The notes beneath the pieces were generated by a model, which saw only the letters and a program-made list of their open reading frames with translations, was not told the origin of the DNA and made no database searches. Made by a program: the position numbers and the translations under genes. Below, one piece after another: positions 1 through 6,611 of a stretch of 14,549 nt of DNA. This DNA comes from Burkholderiales bacterium (GTDB taxonomy: Bacteria > Pseudomonadota > Gammaproteobacteria > Burkholderiales > SG8-41): contig JAIESJ010000018.1 of NCBI GenBank assembly GCA_019746155.1, forward strand, positions 1 through 14,549, in the 5' to 3' direction. Each line of letters starts with the position of its first letter. The first letter of the stretch is position 1.

Positions 1-1
1 C

Positions 2-430
2 GGCGCGTTTGTCGCCGGGGCGGCGGAAATGATCGAAACGCTGGTGCAGCGCGCCCGCAGCTATATTTACACCACGGCAACCCCGCCGCTTCTTTCGCAT
101 GCGCTTTTGAAAAGCCTCGATCTGATCGAACGCGAACAGTGGCGCCGCGATCACCTTGCACGGCTGATCGACCAGCTCAAGGCGGGGCTTGCCGCGAATC
201 GCTGGAAACTGCTGCCGTCGGCCACCGCCATCCAGCCGCTCGTGATCGGCGCCAATATCGATGCGGTGACATTATCGGAACAGCTTGCGCAGCGCGGCCT
301 GCTGGTGCCGGCGATCCGTCCGCCGACGGTGCCGCGGGGAAGCGCCAGGCTGCGCATCTCGCTCTCCGCGGGGCATGCGGCCGAGGATGTCGCCCGGTTG
401 ATAGACGCACTCAATGAAATCTCGAAATGA
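2..430 (+). CDS. bioF: 8-amino-7-oxononanoate synthase (KAPA synthase), 3' part only
   Basis: BioF is a cytosolic PLP enzyme that condenses pimeloyl-ACP (or pimeloyl-CoA) with L-alanine to give 8-amino-7-oxononanoate in biotin synthesis. Only the last 142 residues are in the window. The frame is open from base 2 and the gene starts upstream, so the ATG at 29 is internal. The fragment opens with GAFVAGAAEMIETL, the strand just after the PLP-lysine region of the family. It then shows the conserved YIYTTATPP stretch, AIQPLVIG, and the C-terminal AIRPPTVPRGSARLR signature that closes the active site. The PLP lysine itself lies upstream and cannot be checked. The stop overlaps the bioH start as ATGA (427-430), which indicates translational coupling in a bio operon. 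The family assignment is secure against the remembered E. coli BioF C-terminus. Related alpha-oxoamine synthases such as Kbl are unlikely given the bio neighbours. Confidence 0.95.
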   Translation, partial: GAFVAGAAEMIETLVQRARSYIYTTATPPLLSHALLKSLDLIEREQWRRDHLARLIDQLKAGLAANRWKLLPSATAIQPLVIGANIDAVTLSEQLAQRGLLVPAIRPPTVPRGSARLRISLSAGHAAEDVARLIDALNEISK

Positions 431-1194
431 CTTTGCATGTCGAGGCCCGTGGCGATGGTCCGGATCTGGTGCTGCTGCACGGCTGGGGCATGCACGCCGG
501 CATCTGGAAGGAACTGGCGCGCGAATTATCGCTGCATTTCCGGGTGCATGCAGTCGATCTGCCGGGATATGGGCAGAGCGCGACATGCGATCCCTGCACG
601 CTCGAGCACATGGCGGCAGCGCTGGCGCAGCAGATGCCGCAGCGCTGCCTGGTCTGCGGCTGGTCGCTCGGAGGGCAGGTGGCGCTCACCTGGGCCGGGA
701 TTGCCCCGCGGCAGGTTGCACGTCTGGCGCTGATTGCGACGACGCCGTGTTTTTCGCGGCGCGCCGACTGGCCGCATGCGGTGGCAGCGGACGTGCTGCA
801 CAATTTCGCGGCAGCGCTCAAGGCGGATTACGCGGGCACGCTCAAGCGCTTCCTGTCGTTGCAGGCGCTGGGCGATGCGCAGGCAAGGCAGGTGACGCAG
901 CGATTGAGGGAAAGTCTGTTTGCACGCAGCGCGCCCGCTGCCAGGACGCTCAGTCAGGGTCTGGAAATATTGCTTCAGGCTGATTTGCGTGACCGGCTTT
1001 CAACGGTCGCACAGCCGACCCTGGTGCTGCACGGCGACCGCGACACGCTGACACCGCCGGCCGCCGGCGAGTACTTGAGCCGGAATCTGCCCAACGCGCG
1101 ACTTGTAAAACTGCGCGGGGCCGCCCACGCGCCGTTTGTGTCGGATGCACAGGGCGTGAACGCACTTTTGAAAAAGTTTTTCGATGAACGATGA
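427..1194 (+). CDS. bioH: Pimeloyl-[ACP] methyl ester esterase BioH
   Basis: BioH hydrolyses pimeloyl-ACP methyl ester to pimeloyl-ACP, ending the BioC-initiated detour through fatty acid synthesis. The 255-residue protein is a full-length alpha/beta hydrolase, close in size to E. coli BioH. Visible elements are the oxyanion segment LLHGWGMH (residues 16-23), the nucleophile elbow CGWSLGG with Ser80, the acid Asp206 in HGDRDTLTP and the base His234 in GAAHAPF. The spacing matches the Ser82/Asp207/His235 triad of E. coli BioH. It starts at ATG 427 inside the bioF stop (ATGA) and ends 11 bases inside bioC, so it is translated as part of the operon. Having bioH inside the bio operon differs from E. 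coli, where it is unlinked, but is known in other bacteria. A generic hydrolase is the alternative; context and motif spacing make BioH much more likely. Confidence 0.92.
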   Translation: MTLHVEARGDGPDLVLLHGWGMHAGIWKELARELSLHFRVHAVDLPGYGQSATCDPCTLEHMAAALAQQMPQRCLVCGWSLGGQVALTWAGIAPRQVARLALIATTPCFSRRADWPHAVAADVLHNFAAALKADYAGTLKRFLSLQALGDAQARQVTQRLRESLFARSAPAARTLSQGLEILLQADLRDRLSTVAQPTLVLHGDRDTLTPPAAGEYLSRNLPNARLVKLRGAAHAPFVSDAQGVNALLKKFFDER

Positions 1195-2062
1195 GCTGTT
1201 GGTTGACAAGCGTCTGGTGCGACGCTCGTTCGAGCACGCAGCGGCGACCTATGACACCGCGGCGGTGCTGCAGAACGAGGTATGCCGGCGCGTACTCGGC
1301 CGTCTCGATTACATCAAGCATCGGCCCGCAACCATACTCGATGCCGGCAGCGGCACCGGCAATGCATTGGACGAACTCGCGCGGCGCTATCCGCAGGCAC
1401 GGCTGATTGCGCTCGATATCGCGCTGGCCATGCTGCAACGCGGGCGCGGCCGCACGCCGTGGTGGAAAAATCTGCTTACGAGGCGTCCGCAGCCTGCCGC
1501 GGTGTGCGCCGACATCGAGCGGCTGCCCGTGGCCGACGCCTCGATCGGCATGGTGTGGTCGAATCTGGCGTTGCAGTGGGTGAATGATCTGCAGCGGACG
1601 TTTGCGGAAATGCGGCGCGTGCTGGTTCCGGGCGGACTGCTGATGTTCAGCACTTTCGGTCCGGACACCTTGAAGGAATTGCGCCGCGCCTATCAGGGCG
1701 CCGACCATCACACCCACGTCAATCGCTTTACCGACATGCACGACATCGGCGACATGCTGGTCCATTCCGGTTTTGCCGACCCGGTGATGGACATGGAGGT
1801 TTTTACGCTGACCTACGCGGATGTGCGCGAATTGATGCGCGACCTGAAAGCGATCGGCGCGCACAACGTCACACACGGCCGGCCTGTCGGCCTGTCTGGA
1901 AAAGCTCGGTTGCAGGCCATGGCCCGGAACTACGAAGCGTTCCGGCGCGAGGGCAGACTGCCCGCGACGTTCGAAGTCGTTTACGGCCACGCCTGGAAGC
2001 CGCAGCCGCGCATCAGCCCGACCGGCCGCCCCGTAATCGAGATCAAGGGAGCTCAGGTTTGA
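1184..2062 (+). CDS. bioC: Malonyl-[ACP] O-methyltransferase BioC
   Basis: BioC methylates the free carboxyl of malonyl-ACP with S-adenosylmethionine, which lets fatty acid synthase build the pimeloyl chain. The 292-residue class I methyltransferase has the SAM-binding motif ILDAGSGTGNAL (residues 51-62), an acidic residue after strand beta2 (ALD, Asp78), a CADIERLPVAD motif (108-118) and the BioC-typical MFSTFGPDTLKELR (154-167). It is about 40 residues longer than the E. coli protein; a short insertion rich in Trp, Lys and Arg (about residues 88-105) accounts for part of this. The start at ATG 1184 gives an 11-base overlap with bioH. The stop TGA (2060-2062) overlaps the TTG start of bioD. 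A different SAM methyltransferase is possible in principle, but position and motifs fit BioC. Confidence 0.93.
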   Translation: MNDELLVDKRLVRRSFEHAAATYDTAAVLQNEVCRRVLGRLDYIKHRPATILDAGSGTGNALDELARRYPQARLIALDIALAMLQRGRGRTPWWKNLLTRRPQPAAVCADIERLPVADASIGMVWSNLALQWVNDLQRTFAEMRRVLVPGGLLMFSTFGPDTLKELRRAYQGADHHTHVNRFTDMHDIGDMLVHSGFADPVMDMEVFTLTYADVRELMRDLKAIGAHNVTHGRPVGLSGKARLQAMARNYEAFRREGRLPATFEVVYGHAWKPQPRISPTGRPVIEIKGAQV

Positions 2063-2769
2063 CCCTTCACCCTTCACCCTTCACCCTTCACGGCCTCTTC
2101 GTCACCGGCACCGACACCGGCGTGGGCAAAACGCTGGTTACCTGCGCGCTGCTGCACGCTTTTGCCGCGCGCGGCAAGCGCGTTGTCGGCATGAAGCCGG
2201 TCGCCGCCGGCGCGCAGCCGGACGCGAACGGCTGGCGCAACGAGGACGTCGAACGGATCCTCGCGGCGAGTAATGTTTCAGCGCCGCGCGCGCTCGTCAA
2301 CCCTTATTGCTTCGAACCGCCGATCGCGCCGCATATCGCGGCGCGTGACACCGGCGCCGAAATCGATCTTCAGCGCATAGAGTTCGCTTATAACGGGCTC
2401 ACGCGACTTGCCGATGTGGTGATTGTCGAAGGGGTGGGAGGATTCTGTGTGCCGCTCAATGCGCGCGAAAATACCGCAGATCTCGCGCGGAGGCTGGGTC
2501 TGCCGGTGCTGCTGGTGGTCGGTATGCGGCTCGGCTGCCTCAATCATGCTTTGCTTACCGCGCACGCGGTTCGCGCGTGCGGCCTCGAGCTTGCCGGCTG
2601 GGTCGCAAATCATGTCGATCCGCAGATGACGCATGCCGAAGCCAACGTTGCGGCCTTGGCGGAGAGGCTGGCTGCGCCCATGATCGCACGCATCGAGTTT
2701 GCGCCGGTTCCCGACCCGCGCCGTATCGCTGCCGCCTTGTACATTGCTCGGTTTGCCGATTGCGGCTGA
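2059..2769 (+). CDS. bioD: ATP-dependent dethiobiotin synthetase BioD
   Basis: BioD carboxylates 7,8-diaminopelargonate with CO2 and ATP to close the ureido ring of dethiobiotin. The 236-residue protein shows the P-loop GTDTGVGKT (17-25, Lys24), GMKPVAAG (44-51, Lys46), the VEGVGGFCVPL segment (123-133) and GCLNHALLT (159-167), all typical of the family. The start is chosen at TTG 2059, because no ATG, GTG or other TTG lies in frame between there and the P-loop. A good Shine-Dalgarno, AAGGGAG (2045-2051), sits 7 bases upstream. Residues 2-11 are encoded by a 4-copy heptanucleotide repeat and extend the protein roughly 8 residues beyond the E. coli N-terminus. The start overlaps the bioC stop by 3 bases. 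It is the last gene of the bio operon here; bioA and bioB are not in the window. Confidence 0.93.
   Translation: MTLHPSPFTLHGLFVTGTDTGVGKTLVTCALLHAFAARGKRVVGMKPVAAGAQPDANGWRNEDVERILAASNVSAPRALVNPYCFEPPIAPHIAARDTGAEIDLQRIEFAYNGLTRLADVVIVEGVGGFCVPLNARENTADLARRLGLPVLLVVGMRLGCLNHALLTAHAVRACGLELAGWVANHVDPQMTHAEANVAALAERLAAPMIARIEFAPVPDPRRIAAALYIARFADCG
2062..2089 (+). repeat. Tandem heptanucleotide repeat ACCCTTC x4 at the bioD 5' end
   Basis: Four uninterrupted head-to-tail copies of ACCCTTC run from 2062 to 2089 and are followed by the start of a fifth (AC). They begin within the bioC stop codon and encode codons 2-11 of bioD. The unit is not a multiple of 3, so gain or loss of one copy would shift bioD out of frame while leaving bioC untouched. 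The repeat is read directly from the sequence; any function is inference. Confidence 0.95.
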
Positions 2770-2802
2770 AGCCGGCACCGGAAAGCGTGCGTAACAGCGC
2801 GG

Positions 2803-2827
2803 AAGCCCGAGGTTTTTGCTCGGGTTT
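2803..2827 (+). terminator. Weak terminator-like hairpin after bioD
   Basis: CCCGAG (2806-2811) pairs with CTCGGG (2819-2824), and flanking AAG/TTT can add three more pairs, one of them G-U. The loop is GTTTTTG. The hairpin sits 35 bases past the bioD stop, but the downstream tract is only TTT followed by CTGGTT. It is therefore a poor intrinsic terminator, and readthrough towards the cox genes is possible. Confidence 0.4.
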
Positions 2828-2869
2828 CTGGTTGCCACGCCCTGCCGGCCGTGATAGATTTCATTTTCT

Positions 2870-2883
2870 TTGATATGTGTCAA
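2870..2883. promoter_or_regulatory. FNR/ANR-like box upstream of the cox operon
   Basis: TTGATATGTGTCAA matches the FNR-family consensus TTGAT-N4-ATCAA at 9 of 10 specified positions. It lies in an AT-rich patch within a looser inverted repeat (TTTTCTT.. / ..AAGAAAA). The site is about 50 bp upstream of a TATAAG at 2921-2926. Oxygen-responsive control of an aerobic terminal oxidase by FNR-type regulators is biologically reasonable, but binding is inferred. Confidence 0.4.
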
Positions 2884-2901
2884 GAAAACTGGATGTGGGG
2901 G

Positions 2902-2926
2902 TTGACGAACATTTTGTTCGTATAAG
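2902..2926 (+). promoter_or_regulatory. Possible cox promoter region with overlapping dyad
   Basis: TTGACG (2902-2907) and TATAAG (2921-2926) look like -35 and -10 elements, but they are only 13 bp apart, too close for a normal sigma-70 promoter. A perfect inverted repeat, ACGAAC-N5-GTTCGT (2905-2921), fills the space and could be an operator. A -10 at 2921 with a poor -35, helped by an activator, is an alternative reading. Confidence 0.3.
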
Positions 2927-3168
2927 TCGAGAGTTGGCGCTTGCAACCAAAGACGCTGTGGATGGAATGCGTCACTGACGGGGGAAACGGCCGGGTTTGT
3001 GTTTACCATGCGCCGCAATAGCTCCCTGTCGTCCTCCGGCCGATTGTTGGCCTTCAGTTCAATTGCTACTGGGTACGGGTGGTGTGTGCGGGCGACGGCA
3101 GCCGGCTGGCACATGCACGAAGAACAGCGTCTCGCGCTGGGGCGGGACCTGAAACAGGGGTTACGTAA

Positions 3169-3206
3169 CGTCAGGGGACTGCGGCAGCATGCCGCAGCGC
3201 CTGACG
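3169..3206 (+). promoter_or_regulatory. Two-tier stem-loop in the coxB 5' leader
   Basis: An outer stem, CGTCAGG (3169-3175) with CCTGACG (3200-3206), and an inner stem, CTGCGGCA (3179-3186) with TGCCGCAG (3190-3197), are separated by a small 3/2 internal loop and capped by GCA. All 15 pairs are Watson-Crick. It ends 24 bases before the coxB ribosome-binding site and has no T-tract, so it is not an intrinsic terminator. A role in mRNA stability, processing or translation control is inference. Confidence 0.5.
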
Positions 3207-3239
3207 CAATTAACGGATTTATTTACAGGCGAGGGAAGC

Positions 3240-4358
3240 ATGACCAGCAAGTTGGCTAGATTGTTTGCGGCCGCGATGGCGCTCACGGCAACGGGGATTG
3301 CCGGCGCCAATCAGTACAACCTGCAGCCGCCGCAATCCATGATCGCGCGCGCGATTTACGATCTTCATTCGTTGATCATGTGGATCATCCTGGCGATCTT
3401 CGTCGTGGTTTTCGGCGCCATGACTTATTCGATCATCAGGCACCGCAAGTCGGTCGGGCACAACGCCGAGCAGTTTCACGAAAACACCATGGTCGAAATC
3501 GTCTGGACCGTCATTCCCTTCGTGATCCTGATCGGCATGGCCTATCCCGCGACCAAGACCGTCATCGCGATGAAGGACACCTCGAATCCGGACCTGACCA
3601 TCAAAGCCACGGGCTATCAGTGGAAATGGGGCTACGATTATCTGCGGGAAGGCATCAGTTTCTACTCAAGTCTCGCGACGCCGCGCGATCAGATCGAGGG
3701 CAGGGCGCCGAAGAGCGACACTTACCTCCTCGAAGTCGACAACCCGGTTGTCGTCCCGGTCGGCAAGAAAGTGCGCATCATCACCACCGCCAATGACGTG
3801 ATCCACTCCTGGTGGGTGCCGGCGCTCGGCATCAAGCAGGACGCGATTCCGGGCTTCGTGCGCGACACCTGGTTCAAGGCCGACAAGCCGGGCACCTACC
3901 GCGGCCAGTGCGCCGAGCTGTGCGGCAAGGATCACGGCTTCATGCCCATCGTGGTCGAAGCGGTGGAGCCCGAAAAATATGCGGCATGGGTGAAGGACCA
4001 GAAAGAAAAAATGGCGAAAACTGCCGCTGCCGACGATCCCGGCAAGAGCTGGTCGCTCGACGAGCTCAAGGCGCGTGGCGAGAAGGTCTATGCGGCCAAC
4101 TGCGCGGCCTGTCACCAGGCGACCGGGATGGGCGTTCCGGGGGCGTTCCCCGCGCTCAACGGCTCGAAAATCGCGACCGGGCCCAAAGAAGGCCACATCG
4201 CCGTCGTGCTGAACGGCAAGCCCGGCACCGCGATGGCGGCATTCAAGCACTTGAGCGATACGGATATTGCGGCGGTAGTTACCTATGAACGTAACGCCTG
4301 GAACAACAAAACCGGCGATGCGGTTACGCCGGCCGACGTCAAGGCTTTACGCAAATAA
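3240..4358 (+). CDS. coxB: Cytochrome c oxidase subunit II with C-terminal cytochrome c domain (caa3 type)
   Basis: Subunit II receives electrons from cytochrome c at the CuA centre on the periplasmic side and passes them to subunit I. The start is ATG 3240, behind the purine-rich GAGGGA at 3231-3236. An ATG at 3189 in the same frame lies inside the leader hairpin and would destroy the signal peptide. The 372-residue protein has a Sec signal (about 1-23, AGA/NQ), two membrane helices (about 44-66 and 84-108), the aromatic GYQWKWGYDY patch (125-134) and a cupredoxin domain. The CuA ligands are His189, Cys224, Glu226, Cys228, His232 and Met235. After a charged linker (about 250-270) comes a class I cytochrome c with CAACH (288-292) and a likely axial Met332. 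ctaD follows after 23 bases. The fusion identifies a caa3-type arrangement. Confidence 0.96.
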   Translation: MTSKLARLFAAAMALTATGIAGANQYNLQPPQSMIARAIYDLHSLIMWIILAIFVVVFGAMTYSIIRHRKSVGHNAEQFHENTMVEIVWTVIPFVILIGMAYPATKTVIAMKDTSNPDLTIKATGYQWKWGYDYLREGISFYSSLATPRDQIEGRAPKSDTYLLEVDNPVVVPVGKKVRIITTANDVIHSWWVPALGIKQDAIPGFVRDTWFKADKPGTYRGQCAELCGKDHGFMPIVVEAVEPEKYAAWVKDQKEKMAKTAAADDPGKSWSLDELKARGEKVYAANCAACHQATGMGVPGAFPALNGSKIATGPKEGHIAVVLNGKPGTAMAAFKHLSDTDIAAVVTYERNAWNNKTGDAVTPADVKALRK

Positions 4359-4381
4359 CACAGGCATTCAGGAGAGCATTC

Positions 4382-5965
4382 ATGGACGCAGCACACGCAC
4401 ATGGTTACGGTCACGGCGATCACGCGCATCATCCCTCGGGGATCCTGCGCTGGATCCAGACCACCAACCACAAGGATATCGGCACGCTTTACCTGTGGTT
4501 CAGCTTCAGCATGTTCCTCGTCGGCGGCGTGCTGGCGCTGATGCTGCGCGTCGAGTTGTTCCAGCCCGGCCTGCAGGTATGGCGGCCGGAGTTTTTCAAC
4601 CAGCTCACCACCATGCACGGACTGATCATGGTGTTCGGCGCCATCATGCCGGCGTTCGTCGGCTTCGCCAACTGGCAGATCCCGATGATGATCGGCGCGC
4701 CCGACATGGCCTTTGCCCGCATGAACAACTGGAGCTTCTGGCTGCTGCCCCCGGCGGCGATCCTGCTGGTGGTCTCGTTCTTCGTGCCGGGCGGCGCCAC
4801 CGCGGCCGGCTGGACCGTCTACGCGCCGCTCTCGACGCAGATGGGCCCGGGCATGGACCTCGCGATCTTCGCGCTGCACATCATGGGCGCGTCCTCGATC
4901 ATGGGCTCGATCAACATCATCACCACCATCCTCAATATGCGCGCGCCCGGCATGACGCTGATGAAAATGCCGCTGTTCGTGTGGACGTGGCTGATCACCG
5001 CCTATCTGCTGATCGCGGTGATGCCGGTGCTGGCGGGCGCGATCACCATGATCCTCACTGACCGCCATTTCGGCACCAATTTCTTTAATGCGGCGGGCGG
5101 CGGCGACCCGGTGATGTTCCAGCATATTTTCTGGTTCTTCGGCCATCCCGAGGTCTACATCATGATTCTGCCGGCGTTCGGCATCGTGTCGCAGATCGTG
5201 CCGACCTTCGCGCGTAAGCCGCTTTTCGGCTACTCCTCGATGGTTTATGCAACGTCCTCGATCGCCATCCTGTCGTTCATCGTGTGGGCGCATCACATGT
5301 TCACCGTCGGCATGCCGGCGACCGCCCAGCTCTTCTTCATGTACGCGACGATGCTGATCGCGGTGCCCACCGGCGTGAAGGTGTTCAACTGGATTGCCAC
5401 CATGTGGAAGGGCTCGATGACCTTCGAGACGCCGATGCTGTTCGCGTGCGGCTTCATTTTCGTGTTCTCGATGGGCGGCTTCACCGGGCTGGTGCTGGCG
5501 ATCACCCCGGTCGACATCCAGCTGCAGGACACCTATTACGTGGTGGCGCACTTCCATTACGTGCTGGTTGCGGGATCGCTGTTTGCCATATTCGGCGGCG
5601 TCTACTACTGGATTCCGAAATGGACCGGGTACATGTACGACGAGACGCTCGGCAAGTGGCACTTCTGGCTGTCGATGATTTTCTTCAATATCACGTTCTT
5701 CCCGATGCACTTCTCGGGGCTGGCCGGCATGCCGCGCCGCATCCCGGACTACGCGCTCCAGTTCGCCGATTTCAACATGATCTCGACCGTCGGTGCGTTC
5801 GGTTTCGGGCTGTCGCAGCTGATTTTCCTGTGGGTGGTCATCAAGTGCATCCGCGGCGGGCAGAAGGCGGCCGATCAAACCTGGGAGGGCGCCGAAGGCC
5901 TGGAGTGGACGCTGCCGTCTCCGGCGCCGTACCATACCTTTGAAACGCCCCCCGTCGTCAAGTGA
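4382..5965 (+). CDS. ctaD: Cytochrome c oxidase subunit I
   Basis: This is the catalytic, proton-pumping subunit, holding heme a, heme a3 and CuB in the inner membrane. The 527-residue, 12-helix protein starts at ATG 4382, with AGGAG (4370-4374) 7 bases upstream. Key residues are all present: His79 and His392 (heme a), His390 (heme a3), and His255, His304 and His305 (CuB). Tyr259 is in GHPEVY, the position of the crosslinked tyrosine. Asp108 (GAPDMAF) and Glu257 mark the D channel, and Lys333 (PTGVKVF) the K channel. This is therefore an A-family heme-copper oxidase. The first 17 residues contain six histidines. The stop TGA overlaps a GTG that could start the next small gene (GTGA, 5962-5965). 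Confidence in function is very high. Confidence 0.98.
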   Translation: MDAAHAHGYGHGDHAHHPSGILRWIQTTNHKDIGTLYLWFSFSMFLVGGVLALMLRVELFQPGLQVWRPEFFNQLTTMHGLIMVFGAIMPAFVGFANWQIPMMIGAPDMAFARMNNWSFWLLPPAAILLVVSFFVPGGATAAGWTVYAPLSTQMGPGMDLAIFALHIMGASSIMGSINIITTILNMRAPGMTLMKMPLFVWTWLITAYLLIAVMPVLAGAITMILTDRHFGTNFFNAAGGGDPVMFQHIFWFFGHPEVYIMILPAFGIVSQIVPTFARKPLFGYSSMVYATSSIAILSFIVWAHHMFTVGMPATAQLFFMYATMLIAVPTGVKVFNWIATMWKGSMTFETPMLFACGFIFVFSMGGFTGLVLAITPVDIQLQDTYYVVAHFHYVLVAGSLFAIFGGVYYWIPKWTGYMYDETLGKWHFWLSMIFFNITFFPMHFSGLAGMPRRIPDYALQFADFNMISTVGAFGFGLSQLIFLWVVIKCIRGGQKAADQTWEGAEGLEWTLPSPAPYHTFETPPVVK

Positions 5966-5982
5966 TCGAGGCGAGCGCGGAA

Positions 5983-6078
5983 ATGGCAATGAGCGGCAAG
6001 CTGAAAACGGCGCTGATCCTGGCTTCCGTCGCGCTCGTTTTTTTCATCGGCGTCATCATCCGGCACTGGTTATGGTAG
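5983..6078 (+). CDS. Small single-helix cytochrome oxidase assembly-type peptide
   Basis: This short frame fills the gap between ctaD and ctaG. From ATG 5983 it encodes 31 residues: a short basic N-terminus (MAMSGKLKT), one hydrophobic helix (about 10-26, ALILASVALVFFIGVII) and a basic-aromatic end (RHWLW). An in-frame GTG at 5962 overlaps the ctaD stop and would give 38 residues. ATG 5989 is a third option, and the sequence does not settle the start. The stop overlaps the ctaG start by 7 bases (6072-6078), the pattern of a translated, coupled gene. From memory, betaproteobacteria carry a small assembly protein annotated at this exact position; its mechanism is not known to me. Position and topology suggest a role in assembly or stability of the oxidase. 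Confidence 0.7.
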   Translation: MAMSGKLKTALILASVALVFFIGVIIRHWLW

Positions 6079-6611
6079 TCAATCCGCAGGCCAACTTCAC
6101 CACTTTGCGCAAGCTGCTCGTCGTGGCGGTGGCGATGTTCGGCTTCGGCTTTGCGCTGGTGCCGTTTTACAAGAAAATCTGCGAGGTCACCGGCATCAAT
6201 AACGTGCTGAAGGCCGACGAGATAACCAACACCCAGATCGACGCCGCACGCTGGCTGACGGTGGAGTTTGACACCAATCTGCGTAATGATCTGCCATGGA
6301 CTTTCAGGCCGCTCGAGAAAAGCGTGCGCTTCCATCCCGGCGAACTGGTGCAGGTAACGTTCGAGATACGCAACAACTCGGACCGTGCGATAACCGGGCA
6401 GGCGATCCCGAGCTATGGCCCGCAGCTCGCGGCACGCTACTTCAAGAAGCTCGAGTGCTTCTGCTTCACGCAGCAGACGCTGCGGCCGGGGGAAGTGAGG
6501 CGCATGCCGGTGGTGTTCGTGATCGAGAAAGACCTGCCGCAGGACGTGAATACCGTGACGTTGTCGTATTCGTTTTTTGAAGTTGAAGGCACGGCGAAAA
6601 AGGCTGGTTGA
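6072..6611 (+). CDS. ctaG: Cytochrome c oxidase assembly protein CtaG/Cox11 (CuB chaperone)
   Basis: Cox11/CtaG delivers copper to the CuB site of subunit I. The start is ATG 6072 (MVVNPQANF), which overlaps the stop of the preceding small gene. A longer frame extends upstream into ctaD, but that part has no membrane or family character. The 179-residue protein has a short cytoplasmic tail, one membrane helix (about 14-33) and a periplasmic beta-sandwich domain. The copper-binding CFCF motif is at Cys129 and Cys131, and the conserved third cysteine is Cys37 just after the helix (KKICEVTG). Further family landmarks are LPWTFRP (74-80) and the MPVVFVI strand (145-151). The stop shares one base with the ATG of the DUF2970 gene. 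Assignment is secure. Confidence 0.95.
   Translation: MVVNPQANFTTLRKLLVVAVAMFGFGFALVPFYKKICEVTGINNVLKADEITNTQIDAARWLTVEFDTNLRNDLPWTFRPLEKSVRFHPGELVQVTFEIRNNSDRAITGQAIPSYGPQLAARYFKKLECFCFTQQTLRPGEVRRMPVVFVIEKDLPQDVNTVTLSYSFFEVEGTAKKAG

Larger units (their letters stand above)
2770..3239 (+). other. 470-bp gene-free leader between bioD and coxB
   Basis: I find no convincing gene here. An 86-codon frame beginning at ATG 3005 or a little upstream runs into coxB in another frame and has no recognisable domain or ribosome-binding site. The region holds, in order, a weak terminator-like hairpin (2803-2827), an AT-rich block with an FNR-like box (2870-2883), a small dyad (2905-2921) beside a TATAAG, a short palindrome CGTCACTGACG (2970-2980), and a long hairpin (3169-3206) just before the coxB ribosome-binding site. 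The promoter of the oxidase operon most likely lies between about 2850 and 2990, which would give a long 5' leader. Confidence 0.6.

Noticed and set aside
950..2077. A 375-codon - strand frame across bioH/bioC
   Set aside because: Antisense to two overlapping genes with intact catalytic motifs; no recognisable family and low-complexity Arg/His-rich translation.
2905..2921. LexA/SOS box reading of the dyad
   Set aside because: Spacer is 5 rather than 4 bases, proteobacterial LexA sites differ, and the downstream genes are not SOS genes.
2970..2980. Palindrome CGTCACTGACG
   Set aside because: Only 5-bp arms in a GC-rich leader; no known regulator match and no second copy in a regular spacing.
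2278..3114. A 278-codon - strand frame over bioD and the cox leader
   Set aside because: Mostly antisense to bioD, no domain or ribosome-binding site; its extension into the intergenic region shows no coding character.
3189..3239. Upstream ATG start for coxB
   Set aside because: It lies in the hairpin loop, has no ribosome-binding site, and would place 17 polar residues before a clear signal peptide; ATG 3240 has GAGGGA ahead.
2999..3259. Possible leader gene (up to 86 codons) before coxB
   Set aside because: No family, no ribosome-binding site, passes through the structured leader and overlaps the coxB start in another frame.
4283..5989. A 568-codon open frame on the - strand across ctaD
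   Set aside because: It is exactly antisense to a clearly conserved subunit I gene. Its product is rich in Arg, His, Glu and Asp without any domain, as expected from the complement of GC-biased hydrophobic codons.
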